Notes: a model not told the origin generated them from the letters alone. Numbered from the stretch's first letter, positions 6,541 through 13,961 are shown. The stretch: 17,928 nucleotides of DNA from Pseudomonadota bacterium (GCA_021838065.1 JAKCEJ010000016.1:1-17928); one strand, 5' to 3'. Made by a program: numbers and translations.

Positions 6541-7810
6541 CGCGGTAGCCCCACAGCGCGTAGAAGAGCACGTAGCAATACCCGGCCCACGGCAGAAGGT
6601 AGGACAGGTGCAGGCCGATGGAGTCGGCCAGCACGCCCTGCAGCTCCGCCATTCCGCCGCCGGCGATGGCCATGACGAGCAGACCCGAGCCTTCCTCGGT
6701 CAGGGGGCCGAGGCCGCGGATGCCGAGCGTGAAGATCGTCGGGAACATGATCGAATTGCACAGGCCCACCGCGAGCAGGCTCCACATCGCCAGGTGGCCG
6801 CTCGAGACGATCGTCAGGGCGAGCAGCGCGAGCGCCCCGATCGTCACCGCCACCAGTACCCGCTGCGGGCGCATCCAGCGCAGGAACCACGAGCCGATGA
6901 ACCGGCCGGTCATCGCGCCGCCCCAGTAGAGCATGAGGTAATCGGCGGCCCGCGCGTGCGACAGAGCGCCGATCGACGGCTGGGACATGAAGTTGATCAG
7001 GGTCGAGCCGATCGCGACCTCGCACATCACATAGAGCGCGATCGCCGGTACGCCGAGCACGAGGTTGCGGTGCCGCCAGAGGCTGTGCTGGGCACGCTCG
7101 GCGCGCGCGGCGCGCCGCGTCTCCTTGCCCAGGTCCGGCAGCCGCACCCGCCACACGAGCACGGTCAGCGCCAGCAGCACCGCCGCGATGATCGCGTAGG
7201 GCAACTCGACCGAGTGCACGCTCGCGGCGCGCTGCTGCGCCGTCAGGTGCGCGGCGCTGCGCGCCCCCGCGGCGCCGTGGCCGAGAATGAGCAGGCTGCC
7301 GAACAGCGGCGCGAGCCATGTGCCGGCAGAATTGAATGCCTGCACGAGATTGAGCCGGCTGGAGGCGGTCTCGGGCGGCCCGATCACCGCGACGTACGGG
7401 TTGGCGGCCACCTGCAGCAGCGTGATCGAGGCGGCGAGCAGGAACAACGCCACCAGGAACAGCCCATAGGACTCGAGCATGGCCGCGGGAATGAACCCGG
7501 CGGCGCTCACCGCCATGCCGAGCAGGCCGAGCACGACCGCCAGCTTGTATCCGGTGCGCTCGAGGATCTTGGCCGACGGCATGGCCATGATCAGGTACGC
7601 CAGGAAGAACACGAACTGGATGAGCAGGACTTGTGCGTAGTCCAGCCGGAATGCCGACTTCAGGTGCGGGATCAGGGTGTCGTTCAGGACGGTGGCGAAG
7701 CCCCACATGAAGAACACGGTCGCGAGCACCACGAGGGCGCCCGTGTACTTTTGCGAGGCGCCCGTCTGCGGGTGCATCACGCCTGAATCGCCGCCGATGA
7801 TGACTGCCAT
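6500..7810 (-). CDS. MFS sugar:proton symporter, FucP/GluP family
   Basis: 436 aa, twelve hydrophobic segments, inner membrane. Family signatures: FFMWGFATVLNDTLIPHL (33-50), LLQVAANPYVAVIGPPE (131-147), RLNLVQAFNSAGTWLAPLFG (152-171) and PTIFTLGIRGLG in the C-terminal half. In E. coli FucP, Asp46 and Glu135 matter for proton-coupled fucose transport; here Asp44 is kept but the Glu position reads Gln133 (LLQVAANP), the form I associate with the glucose/galactose (GluP) branch. So a sugar carrier is firm, while L-fucose as substrate is doubtful. ATG 7808-7810 has GGAG 9-12 bases upstream and follows a well-formed promoter (7882-7911). It is divergent from the AraD1 gene across a 182-bp control region, which suggests co-regulation. 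Confidence 0.92.
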   Translation of the reverse strand: MAVIIGGDSGVMHPQTGASQKYTGALVVLATVFFMWGFATVLNDTLIPHLKSAFRLDYAQVLLIQFVFFLAYLIMAMPSAKILERTGYKLAVVLGLLGMAVSAAGFIPAAMLESYGLFLVALFLLAASITLLQVAANPYVAVIGPPETASSRLNLVQAFNSAGTWLAPLFGSLLILGHGAAGARSAAHLTAQQRAASVHSVELPYAIIAAVLLALTVLVWRVRLPDLGKETRRAARAERAQHSLWRHRNLVLGVPAIALYVMCEVAIGSTLINFMSQPSIGALSHARAADYLMLYWGGAMTGRFIGSWFLRWMRPQRVLVAVTIGALALLALTIVSSGHLAMWSLLAVGLCNSIMFPTIFTLGIRGLGPLTEEGSGLLVMAIAGGGMAELQGVLADSIGLHLSYLLPWAGYCYVLFYALWGYRATGAVHDEQLVAS

Positions 7811-7874
7811 GGTAAGGGCTCCGGATCGGGGGGCTCGGCCCTGCGCGCGCATCGCGGCGCCATGGCTCGCCAAT

Positions 7875-7885
7875 TAATCAGACAA
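7875..7885 (-). promoter_or_regulatory. Candidate GntR/FCD operator overlapping the MFS -10 box
   Basis: The minus strand reads TTGTCTGATTA. It fits the FadR-type pattern T-N-G-T-N3-A-C-N-A except for T in place of C. It overlaps the -10 box of the transporter promoter, where binding would block transcription. A near copy in the same orientation lies 48 bp to the right (7923-7933). Assignment to either regulator in the window is inference. Confidence 0.45.
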
Positions 7886-7911
7886 TAAGGAGCGCTCTGG
7901 CCGCCTGTCAA
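7882..7911 (-). promoter_or_regulatory. Promoter of the FucP/GluP-type transporter gene
   Basis: The minus strand has a perfect -35 TTGACA (7906-7911), an 18-base spacer and -10 TATTGT (7882-7887, four of six). The start codon is about 70 bases downstream. The -35 box lies in the loop of an inverted repeat (7899-7919). Confidence 0.6.
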
Positions 7912-7919
7912 GGGCGGCC
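7899..7919. promoter_or_regulatory. Perfect inverted repeat GGCCGCC-N7-GGCGGCC between divergent promoters
   Basis: Seven-base perfect arms surround a 7-base centre that holds the -35 hexamer of the leftward promoter. Both neighbouring genes start outward from here, so a transcription terminator makes no sense at this place. An operator or a DNA-structural element is likelier. It may also be chance in GC-rich DNA, though the exact arms and location argue for function. Confidence 0.4.
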
Positions 7920-7922
7920 ATT

Positions 7923-7933
7923 TACTCAGACAT
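7923..7933 (+). promoter_or_regulatory. Second candidate operator, overlapping the AraD1 -35 box
   Basis: TACTCAGACAT matches TAATCAGACAA at 7875-7885 in 9 of 11 positions and the same orientation. It covers the -35 hexamer CAGACA of the rightward promoter. The pair would let one regulator silence both divergent genes. Confidence 0.4.
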
Positions 7934-7956
7934 ATGGGCATCCGTTGCACTATGAT
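7927..7956 (+). promoter_or_regulatory. Promoter of the AraD1-family gene
   Basis: -35 CAGACA (7927-7932, four of six), an 18-base spacer, -10 TATGAT (7951-7956, five of six). The start codon at 7993 lies 36 bases past the -10 box, with a good ribosome site GGGAGAG at 7983-7989. Confidence 0.5.
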
Positions 7957-7992
7957 TTGGCGCGGAGCATCGCACTCCAGCCGGGAGAGTCC

Positions 7993-8973
7993 ATGTCCTT
8001 GCGTCTCGTACAGATCGAGTCGGGCGGGGAGCGCTGCGTCGCCGCCCTGGTGGATGCCGAGCGCGCCGAGCGGCTCGCGGATGCCCCGAGCGTGTATGCC
8101 CTCGCCGTGGCCGCCATGGCCGACGGTGTCAGCCTGGCGCAGGCGGTCGAGCGTGCACGGACGGGGCGGCGCGTCGAGCTTGCCCGTGCGCGGCTGCTGC
8201 CGCCCATCGATCATCCGGACCCGGCCCATCTGTATCTCACCGGCACGGGGTTGACGCATCTCGGCTCGGCGGAGAGCCGCGACAAGATGCACGCGCTCGC
8301 CACCACCGGGTCCGGTCAGACCGACTCGATGCGCATCTTTCGCGAAGGGCTCGAGGGCGGTAAACCCGCCCCGGGCGCCGTCGGCGCCCAGCCGGAGTGG
8401 TTCTACAAGGGCGATGGCTCGAGTGTGGTGCCGAGCGGGGCGCCGCTCGTCTCCCCGGCCTTTGCCCTCGACGGGGGCGAGGAGCCGGAAATCGCCGGCA
8501 TCTATCTGATCGACCCCGCGGGCGTGCCGCGGCGGCTCGGTTTCTGCCTCGCCAACGAGTTCTCCGACCACATCACCGAGCGGCACAACTACCTGTGGCT
8601 CGCGCACTCCAAGCTCCGTCCGGTGGCGCTGGGGCCGGAGCTGCTCACCGGCTCGCTGCCGGCCGACGTGCGCGGCATGAGCCGCATCCGCCGGGGCGCC
8701 CGTGTGCTGTGGGAGAAGCCGTTCCTCACCGGCGAGGCGAACATGTCGCACTCGATCGCCAACCTCGAGCAGCACCACTTCAAATACGCCAACTTCCGCC
8801 GGCCTGGCGACGTTCACGTGCATTTCTTCGGCACCGCGACTCTGTCCTTCAGCGATCGGGTCCGCGCCGAACCGGGCGATGTGTTCGACATCAGCGCGGA
8901 TGCGTTCCTGCTGCCGCTGCGCAATCCGCTGGCGCACGGGCAAGCGCCCGCCGTGGTACCCGAACCGCTGTGA
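7993..8973 (+). CDS. araD1: AraD1/GguC-family protein, FAH-fold 2-keto-3-deoxy sugar-acid dehydratase
   Basis: 326 aa. It belongs to the fumarylacetoacetate-hydrolase-fold family named AraD1 (GguC), proposed to dehydrate 2-keto-3-deoxy-L-arabinonate to alpha-ketoglutarate semialdehyde in the cytoplasm. Visible: an N-terminal ~70-residue module, LYLTGTGLTHLGSAESRDKMH (80-100), the acidic metal-ligand segment GGEEPEIAGIYLID (161-174), the FAH-like GFCLANEFSDHITER (183-197), and a C-terminal beta-rich half with HVHFFGT and DVFDISADAF. ATG 7993 is preferred over an upstream ATG at 7945 because of GGGAGAG four bases ahead and because the family starts at SLRLVQ. It is convergent with the gene for the enzyme that would use its product (9012-10595) and divergent from a sugar transporter. 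The family is sure; the exact substrate (arabinonate, xylonate or fuconate type) is not. Confidence 0.9.
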   Translation: MSLRLVQIESGGERCVAALVDAERAERLADAPSVYALAVAAMADGVSLAQAVERARTGRRVELARARLLPPIDHPDPAHLYLTGTGLTHLGSAESRDKMHALATTGSGQTDSMRIFREGLEGGKPAPGAVGAQPEWFYKGDGSSVVPSGAPLVSPAFALDGGEEPEIAGIYLIDPAGVPRRLGFCLANEFSDHITERHNYLWLAHSKLRPVALGPELLTGSLPADVRGMSRIRRGARVLWEKPFLTGEANMSHSIANLEQHHFKYANFRRPGDVHVHFFGTATLSFSDRVRAEPGDVFDISADAFLLPLRNPLAHGQAPAVVPEPL

Positions 8974-8978
8974 GCGCT

Positions 8979-8995
8979 CGCCGCGTCACGCGGCG
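8979..8995. terminator. Hairpin CGCCGCG-tca-CGCGGCG between convergent genes
   Basis: A perfect 7-bp stem with a 3-base loop lies in the 38-bp gap between the stop of the AraD1 gene (8973) and the stop of the semialdehyde dehydrogenase gene (9012). No T-run follows on either strand, so it is a structure-only, possibly bidirectional terminator. Confidence 0.5.
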
Positions 8996-9011
8996 CGCAC
9001 TCCCGCGCGGA

Positions 9012-10595
9012 TCAGGCGGGCTTGGCGAGCCGGCGTTCGCCGTCGAACCGGTGCGGCCAGCGCGGCAGCTCGGCGGCGCGCAGTTCGGGCGGCAGCAGCG
9101 CCTCCGGGAACCCCTGATAACACACGGGCCGCAGGAATCGCTCGATCGCCAGCGTGCCGACCGAGGTGCTGCGTCCGTCGGAGGTGGCCGGGAAGGGCCC
9201 GCCGTGCACCATCGCATGACAGACCTCGACCCCTGTCGGCCAGCTGTTGACGATGAGGCGGCCGGCTTTGCGCTCGAGCGCCGGGAGCAGCGCCTGCGCC
9301 AGCGGCTGGTCGGCCGCATCCATTTGCAAGGTCGCCGTCAGCTGGCCCTCGAGTCCCTCGAGAACCTGTTGCAGCTCCTCGACGCCGGCGCAGCGCACCA
9401 GCATGGAAGCCGGCCCGAAGGTCTCTTCGGCAAGCGCCGGCCGCGCCAGGAGTGCCGCCGCCGTAACGCTGAACAGCGCGGCGCGAGCGCAGTTCTTCGC
9501 GCCGTTCCCGGCGCCCTGCCCGAGCAGCTGTGCGCCCTCGCCGCAGAGCCGCGCGACACCTTGCGCGTAGTTGCGCTGAATGCCCTCGGTCAGCATCACC
9601 GCCGGCTCGACCCGCCCGAGCGCCGCGGCCGCCGCGTCCATGAACGTGCGCAGCCCCTCGCCTTCCAGTGCGAGCACGATGCCCGGGTTGGTGCAGAACT
9701 GGCCGACGCCGAGGGTGAGCGAGGCGACGTACGCCTGCGCCAGGCTCGCGGCGCTGCGGGCGAGCGCCGCCGGCAGGAGAATCACCGGGTTGACGCTGCT
9801 CATCTCGGCGAACACCGCAATGGGCTCAGGGCGCGCGGCCGCCACCTTCATCAGTGCGAGACCCGCGGCGCGCGAGCCGGTGAACGCGACCGCCCGGATG
9901 CGTGGGTCGGCGACCAGCGTCGTCCCGAGTGCGCTATCCGGACCGTTGAGCAGCGAGAACACGCCCTCAGGCATGTCGGTCGCCGCCGCTGCGGCCACGA
10001 TCGCGCGCGCCACCCACTCGCTGGTGCCGGGATGGGCCGGATGACCCTTCACCACGATGGGACAGCCGGCCGCGAGCGCTGCGGCGCTGTCGCCGCCGGC
10101 CACGGAAAAGGCGAGCGGAAAATTGCTCGCGCCGAACACCGCCACGGGGCCGCACGGGATGCGGCGCTGACGCAGATCCGGGCGCGGCAGGGGTTGGCGC
10201 TCGGGCAGGGCCGGATCGACGCGCAGGCCGAGCCACTCACCGCTGCGCAGCTCCGCGGCAAACAGGCGCAGCTGCCCCACGGTGCGGGCCCGCTCGCCGG
10301 CGAGCCGTGCCGGCGGCAGCGCGCTCTCGGCGTGCGAGCGCTCGAGCAGCGCATCGCCCTGCTCGAGGATGTGCTGTGCGATCGATTCAAGGAACGCCGC
10401 GCGCCGCTCGGGAGCCAGTGCGCGGTAGGGATCGAACGCGGCGTGCGCGAGCGCGCAGGCCGCCTCGACCTCGGCCGCGCCGGCGGCGCTGAACGGCGGA
10501 TCCAGCGCAGCGCCCCGGGCAGGATCGACCGCCTGGAAACGCCGGGCGGTGCTGCGCCGTGCGCGGCCGATGAACAGTTCTCCAGTCAGTGCCAT
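9012..10595 (-). CDS. NADP-type aldehyde dehydrogenase, alpha-ketoglutarate semialdehyde (2,5-dioxovalerate) dehydrogenase
   Basis: 527 aa, typical of the KGSADH branch of the aldehyde dehydrogenase superfamily. It oxidises 2,5-dioxopentanoate to 2-oxoglutarate, the last step of oxidative pentose and hexarate routes. Visible: GPVAVFGASNFPLAFS with Asn158, VVKGHPAHPGTS (181-192; the KGHPAHPG form is typical of this branch), AFTGS (237-241), general base Glu264 in FAEMSSVNP, and nucleophile Cys301 in GQFCTNPG, then EETFGPAS. The C-terminus runs to GVEVCHAMVHGGPFPATSD, also branch-typical. ATG 10593-10595 has GGAG 12 bases upstream. It is convergent with AraD1, whose product is its substrate, and divergent from the XylB-like dehydrogenase that would open the same pathway. 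The genes thus bracket one route even though they are not in one operon. Confidence 0.92.
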   Translation of the reverse strand: MALTGELFIGRARRSTARRFQAVDPARGAALDPPFSAAGAAEVEAACALAHAAFDPYRALAPERRAAFLESIAQHILEQGDALLERSHAESALPPARLAGERARTVGQLRLFAAELRSGEWLGLRVDPALPERQPLPRPDLRQRRIPCGPVAVFGASNFPLAFSVAGGDSAAALAAGCPIVVKGHPAHPGTSEWVARAIVAAAAATDMPEGVFSLLNGPDSALGTTLVADPRIRAVAFTGSRAAGLALMKVAAARPEPIAVFAEMSSVNPVILLPAALARSAASLAQAYVASLTLGVGQFCTNPGIVLALEGEGLRTFMDAAAAALGRVEPAVMLTEGIQRNYAQGVARLCGEGAQLLGQGAGNGAKNCARAALFSVTAAALLARPALAEETFGPASMLVRCAGVEELQQVLEGLEGQLTATLQMDAADQPLAQALLPALERKAGRLIVNSWPTGVEVCHAMVHGGPFPATSDGRSTSVGTLAIERFLRPVCYQGFPEALLPPELRAAELPRWPHRFDGERRLAKPA

Positions 10596-10721
10596 GGGTA
10601 CGCGATGCTCCTATGCCATTGTCGGAATCGAATGCAGCCGCGCGCGCAGTATGATGCACGCACCGCCGGGGCGCAGCGGCGCGCCCGGGCAACGCCACCT
10701 TCCCGCGGAGTGCGATGACAG
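10596..10721. promoter_or_regulatory. Divergent control region between semialdehyde dehydrogenase and XylB-like SDR
   Basis: 126 bp. For the rightward gene there is TATGAT at 10650-10655, the same -10 hexamer as the AraD1 promoter, without a strong -35. TTGTCGGAATC at 10619-10629 resembles the operator candidate TTGTCTGATTA in 8 of 11 positions. GGAG at 10707-10710 is the likely ribosome site for ATG 10722. I see no strong leftward promoter. Confidence 0.35.
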
Positions 10722-11480
10722 ATGACAGCCATCTATACGGACCTGAAAGACCGGGTCGTTCTGGTCACCGGCGGGGGCTCGGGGATCGGCGAGGCGATCG
10801 TGCGGCAGTTCGCCGCGCAGCATGCGCGCGTCGCCTTCATTGACGTCGCCGAGCAGCCCTCGCGCGCCCTGGTGCGGGAACTCGCCGCCGCCGGCGTCGC
10901 AGTGCACTTCGAGCACTGTGACCTGACCGACGTCGCGGCGCTGCGGCGCGCGATTGCGGCCATCAGCGCGCATCTGGGGCCGGTCGAGGTGCTGGTCAAC
11001 AACGCCGCGAACGACGAGCGCCATCCGACCGAGGAGGTGACCGAAGCTCTGTGGGACAGCCGTATTGCCGTCAATCTCAAGCAGCAGTTCTTCTGCGCGC
11101 AGGCGGTGCTGGCGGGCATGAAGGCCGCCGGCGGCGGCGCCATCATCAACCTCGGCTCGATTTCCTGGATCATCGGCCAGGGTGGCATGGTCGCCTATAC
11201 CGCCTCGAAGTCCGCGGTCCTTGGCCTGACCCGCTCGCTGGCGCGCGATTACGGGCCCCACGGGATCCGCGTCAACGCGGTGGCGCCGGGCTGGATCATG
11301 ACGGCCCGCCAGCTCGAGAAGTGGGTCACGCCCGAGACGGAAAAGGAGATCGCTGCGCGCCAGTGTCTGAAGCGCAAGCTGCAGCCCGTCGAGGTGGCGA
11401 ACGTCATCGTGTTTCTGGCCTCGGATGCGGCCAGCGCCTGCACCAGTCAGCAGTACATCGTCGACGGCGGCTGGGTGTAG
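10722..11480 (+). CDS. SDR-family sugar 1-dehydrogenase, D-xylose dehydrogenase (XylB)-like
   Basis: 252 aa, classical SDR. Visible: cofactor motif VTGGGSGIG (~15-23), Asp41 in FIDVAEQ (suggesting NAD preference), NNAANDERH, the catalytic Ser in LGSISW, and Tyr-x3-Lys in AYTASKSAV. It reads very like Caulobacter crescentus XylB, which oxidises D-xylose (and L-arabinose) to the lactone: shared AIY-LK start, DVLVNNA-ND-RH, GSISW, RQ-EKW-TPE, QCLK and the DGGW end. It would be the entry enzyme of the oxidative pentose route whose later steps are at 7993 and 9012. No lactonase or aldonate dehydratase gene is in the window. The ATG is preceded by GGAG at 10707-10710. Which sugar is preferred cannot be read. 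Confidence 0.9.
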   Translation: MTAIYTDLKDRVVLVTGGGSGIGEAIVRQFAAQHARVAFIDVAEQPSRALVRELAAAGVAVHFEHCDLTDVAALRRAIAAISAHLGPVEVLVNNAANDERHPTEEVTEALWDSRIAVNLKQQFFCAQAVLAGMKAAGGGAIINLGSISWIIGQGGMVAYTASKSAVLGLTRSLARDYGPHGIRVNAVAPGWIMTARQLEKWVTPETEKEIAARQCLKRKLQPVEVANVIVFLASDAASACTSQQYIVDGGWV

Positions 11481-11507
11481 CCGCCGGCACCCGGCGTTCA
11501 CGGCGGC
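11480..11507. terminator. Hairpin spanning the convergent ends of the SDR and regulator genes
   Basis: GCCGCCG (11480-11486) and CGGCGGC (11501-11507) form a perfect 7-bp stem around a 14-base loop that itself holds a GCCGG/CCGGC-like pairing option. It straddles the 17-bp gap between the two stops. No T-run is present, so it may act in both directions or be a GC-rich coincidence. Confidence 0.35.
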
Positions 11508-12286
11508 GCGCCCTGCCTCTTGCGCCCGTCGATGCGCCGCACGGCGGTGTCGATCACCGCAAGGATCCCGCGCGCTGCGCCTGACTCGTCTCCGGCCTCG
11601 ATGGCATCGACCACCGCTGAGTGACCGGCGACGCTTGCGGCATGATCCGTCGGGTTGTCGGCCGGCGAGCTGTAGGTGAAAGAGGCCACCAGCGCCGTCT
11701 CGATCACGCTGGCGATGGAGCGGATGAGCGGATTGCCGGAGGCGCTGCCGATTGCCAGATGGAAATCGAGGTCCGCGGCGGCGAAGCTCTGCCGCGAGTG
11801 ATCGGTCCGGCCAATCTGGCGTACGCACTCGCGCAGCTGGGCGATGTCCTGCGGCTGCCGGCGCCGCGCGGCGAGCCCCGCGGCGGCCGGCTCCAGCGCG
11901 CGGCGAACTTCGGTCAGCGTCTGCAGGAACTCGTCGTCGAGTCCCAGGCGCAGCCGCCACGCGAGCACGTCGGCGTCAAAATAATTCCAGAAGACCGCAT
12001 CGCGCACGCGTGTCCCCACCCGCGTCTTCGGCACGACGAAGCCCTTCGCGGCCAGTGTCTTCATCACCTCGCGCAGCACGGTACGCGAGACGTGGAAACG
12101 GGCGCCGAGCGCGGCCTCTGCGGGCATGGGGCTGCCGGGCGGGTAGCGGCCCTGAAGCAGTTCGGTGCCGAGGATCGCGGCAATCTGGTCGTGGCTGGAC
12201 TTGCCGCGCTCGGGGTCGAGCAGGCTGAAGCGCGGCATCGGGCGCAGTGCACCGGGGTGCGGGCCGAGACGGTCATCGGCATTCAT
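11498..12286 (-). CDS. GntR-family transcriptional regulator, FCD (FadR) subfamily
   Basis: 262 aa from ATG 12286. Residues ~30-100 form the winged helix (DQIAAILGTELLQGRYPPGS, then AALGARFHVSRTVLREVMKTLAAKGFVVPKTRVGTRV). Residues ~118-250 form the FCD ligand domain with LTEVRRALEPAAAGLAA (124-140), Asp172 and His176 in ADLDFHLAIGSASGN, and GHSAVVDAIEAGD. It shares the wing and FCD layout with the regulator at 5767, so the two are paralogues that may read related sugar-acid signals. The start is uncertain: ATG 12313 is also in frame, but a TTGACT -35 box lies so close that transcripts would probably begin near 12302, favouring 12286. Neither start has a ribosome site. Divergent from the PatD-type gene; autoregulation through the site at 12332-12342 is likely. 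Confidence 0.88.
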   Translation of the reverse strand: MNADDRLGPHPGALRPMPRFSLLDPERGKSSHDQIAAILGTELLQGRYPPGSPMPAEAALGARFHVSRTVLREVMKTLAAKGFVVPKTRVGTRVRDAVFWNYFDADVLAWRLRLGLDDEFLQTLTEVRRALEPAAAGLAARRRQPQDIAQLRECVRQIGRTDHSRQSFAAADLDFHLAIGSASGNPLIRSIASVIETALVASFTYSSPADNPTDHAASVAGHSAVVDAIEAGDESGAARGILAVIDTAVRRIDGRKRQGAPP

Positions 12287-12308
12287 GCGGGCAGGCTCGG
12301 CACGGTGA

Positions 12309-12356
12309 TGCATTAGCGAACTATCGGTTTATAGTCAAATTATAGGCCGATCGGCC
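12309..12356. promoter_or_regulatory. Operator/promoter region upstream of the second GntR regulator
   Basis: An AT-rich patch. On the minus strand TTGACT (12332-12337) precedes a poor -10 TAATGC (12309-12314) by 17 bases. TAGTCAAATTA (12332-12342) fits the FadR-type pattern except for one base and resembles TTGTCTGATTA at 7875-7885; it covers the -35 box. Next to it are an inverted repeat ACTAT-N6-ATAGT (12320-12335) and a perfect 12-bp palindrome GGCCGATCGGCC (12345-12356). Any of these could be the operator. Confidence 0.45.
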
Positions 12357-12454
12357 CCCCGCTGCCTGGCGATCGGGCGCGCGGCGGCGACCATACCTTA
12401 TTAAGACGTTCCGGACGCCAAAACCTCCGCAGCCCGCACAGCGGCCCCTCGCGC

Positions 12455-12460
12455 TATCCT
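12455..12460 (+). promoter_or_regulatory. Possible -10 box immediately before the PatD-type gene
   Basis: TATCCT ends 7 bases before ATG 12468, and no ribosome site lies between. If used, the transcript would begin at or beside the start codon and be leaderless. The remaining 12357-12454 holds no other clear signal. Confidence 0.3.
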
Positions 12461-12467
12461 GTAGCCC

Positions 12468-13931
12468 ATGCCTTCGCACATCGCAACGTCCCCCGGATCG
12501 CCCCTGGAAACACGTCTGCTGATCAATGGCGAGCGGGTAGCGGGTCTTGGCGCATCTGAATCGATCCTCGATCCCGCTACCGGCCAACCGATCGCTTCGG
12601 TCCGGGAGGCCTCCGCCGAGCAGCTCGAGGCCGCGGTCGGGGCCGCCGCCGCGGCGTTCGAGCAGTGGGCGCAGAGCACGCCGGCGCACCGCTCGCGACG
12701 GCTGCTCGAGATCGCCGCGCACTTGGATGCCCAGGCCGACGCCTACGCCGAACTCGAGTCCCTCAACACCGGCAAGCCGCTGAAGGCGATGCGCCGGGAC
12801 GAGATGCCGACGATCGCCGATGCGTTCCGCTTCTTTGCCGGCGCGGCGCGGATGCAGGGCGGGCCTCTCGCGGCTGAGTACGTGCGCGGCCACACGAGCA
12901 TGATCCGACGGGACCCGATCGGTGTGGTCGGATCGATCGCGCCGTGGAACTACCCGCTCATGATGGCCGTCTGGAAACTGGCGCCGGCGCTGGCGGCGGG
13001 CAACACCGTCGTGCTGAAGCCCTCGGAGCAGACACCGCTCACGGTGTTGAAGCTCGCCGGCGCGCTCGCCGACATCCTTCCCAAGGGTGTCGTCAATATC
13101 GTGTGCGGCCGCGGCGAGAGCGTCGGCGCGCCCCTCGTCGCGCACGCGCGCGTACGCATGGTCTCGCTCACCGGCGACGTCGCAACCGGGCAGAAGGTGC
13201 TCGCCGCGGCCGCCGGCAACCTCAAGCGCACCCACCTCGAGCTTGGCGGAAAGGCGCCGGTCATCGTCTTTGCGGACGCCGATCTCGACGCCGTCGCGGC
13301 GGCGATGCGCGTTTTCGGCTTCTACAACGCGGGCCAGGACTGCACCGCGGCGTGCCGCTTGTATGTCGAGGCGCAGGTTTACGATCGCGTCGTCGACGAC
13401 GTGACACAGGCGGCACGCACACTGAGCGTCGGTGCGCAGACGCATCCCGCGGTGGACATGGGGCCAGTCATCTCGGCTGAGCAGCGCCGCCGCGTCGCGG
13501 GTTTCGTGGAGCGGGCCGCAGCGGGACGGCACCTCAGCGTCACCACTGGCGGGCGCGCCCGCGACGGCGCAGGCTTTTTCTATGAGCCCACCGTGATCGC
13601 GGGCGCCCGGCAGGAGGATGAGGTCGTCCAGCGCGAAATCTTCGGGCCGGTCGTCACGCTGACGCGCTTCACTGACCCCGAGGAGGCCGTGCGTTGGGCA
13701 AATGACTCGGAGTATGGGCTCGCCTCTTCGGTGTGGACGCGCGACATCGGCAAGGCGATGCGGGTCGCCGCCCGGCTGCAGTATGGCTGTACCTGGATCA
13801 ATACCCACGGCACTATGGCGCGCGAGATGCCGCACGGCGGCTTCAAGCGTTCGGGCTACGGCAAGGATCTCTCGATCTATGCGCTCGAGGACTACACGGT
13901 GCCGCGCCACGTCATGATCAGATTGGATTGA
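12468..13931 (+). CDS. patD: Aldehyde dehydrogenase, gamma-aminobutyraldehyde dehydrogenase (PatD/YdcW) type
   Basis: 487 aa, NAD-dependent aldehyde dehydrogenase. Visible: Asn161 in PWNYPLMMAVWKLAPALAAG, cofactor Lys184 in VLKPSE, LTGDVATG, general base Glu258 in HLELGGKAPVIVF, and nucleophile Cys292 in YNAGQDCTAACR, a form I associate with the E. coli PatD (YdcW) branch, as are GHTSMIRRDP, VWTRDIGKA and the ending YALEDYTVPRHVMI. E. coli PatD oxidises 4-aminobutanal to GABA in putrescine breakdown. No putrescine genes are nearby; the gene sits with sugar genes and leads an operon with a GH39 xylosidase (30-bp gap), so another aldehyde, for instance lactaldehyde or a sugar-derived one, is possible. 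Divergent from a GntR/FCD regulator that may control it. Confidence 0.87.
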   Translation: MPSHIATSPGSPLETRLLINGERVAGLGASESILDPATGQPIASVREASAEQLEAAVGAAAAAFEQWAQSTPAHRSRRLLEIAAHLDAQADAYAELESLNTGKPLKAMRRDEMPTIADAFRFFAGAARMQGGPLAAEYVRGHTSMIRRDPIGVVGSIAPWNYPLMMAVWKLAPALAAGNTVVLKPSEQTPLTVLKLAGALADILPKGVVNIVCGRGESVGAPLVAHARVRMVSLTGDVATGQKVLAAAAGNLKRTHLELGGKAPVIVFADADLDAVAAAMRVFGFYNAGQDCTAACRLYVEAQVYDRVVDDVTQAARTLSVGAQTHPAVDMGPVISAEQRRRVAGFVERAAAGRHLSVTTGGRARDGAGFFYEPTVIAGARQEDEVVQREIFGPVVTLTRFTDPEEAVRWANDSEYGLASSVWTRDIGKAMRVAARLQYGCTWINTHGTMAREMPHGGFKRSGYGKDLSIYALEDYTVPRHVMIRLD

Positions 13932-13961
13932 GCGCCGGCGGCGCACTAGGGAGAGTCCGCA

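Noticed and set aside
8397..10718. 773-codon open frame on the plus strand
   Set aside because: It runs through the 3' part of the AraD1 gene and then antisense across the whole semialdehyde dehydrogenase gene. The translation is Arg/Ala/Gly-rich without family motifs, typical of GC-rich antisense frames.
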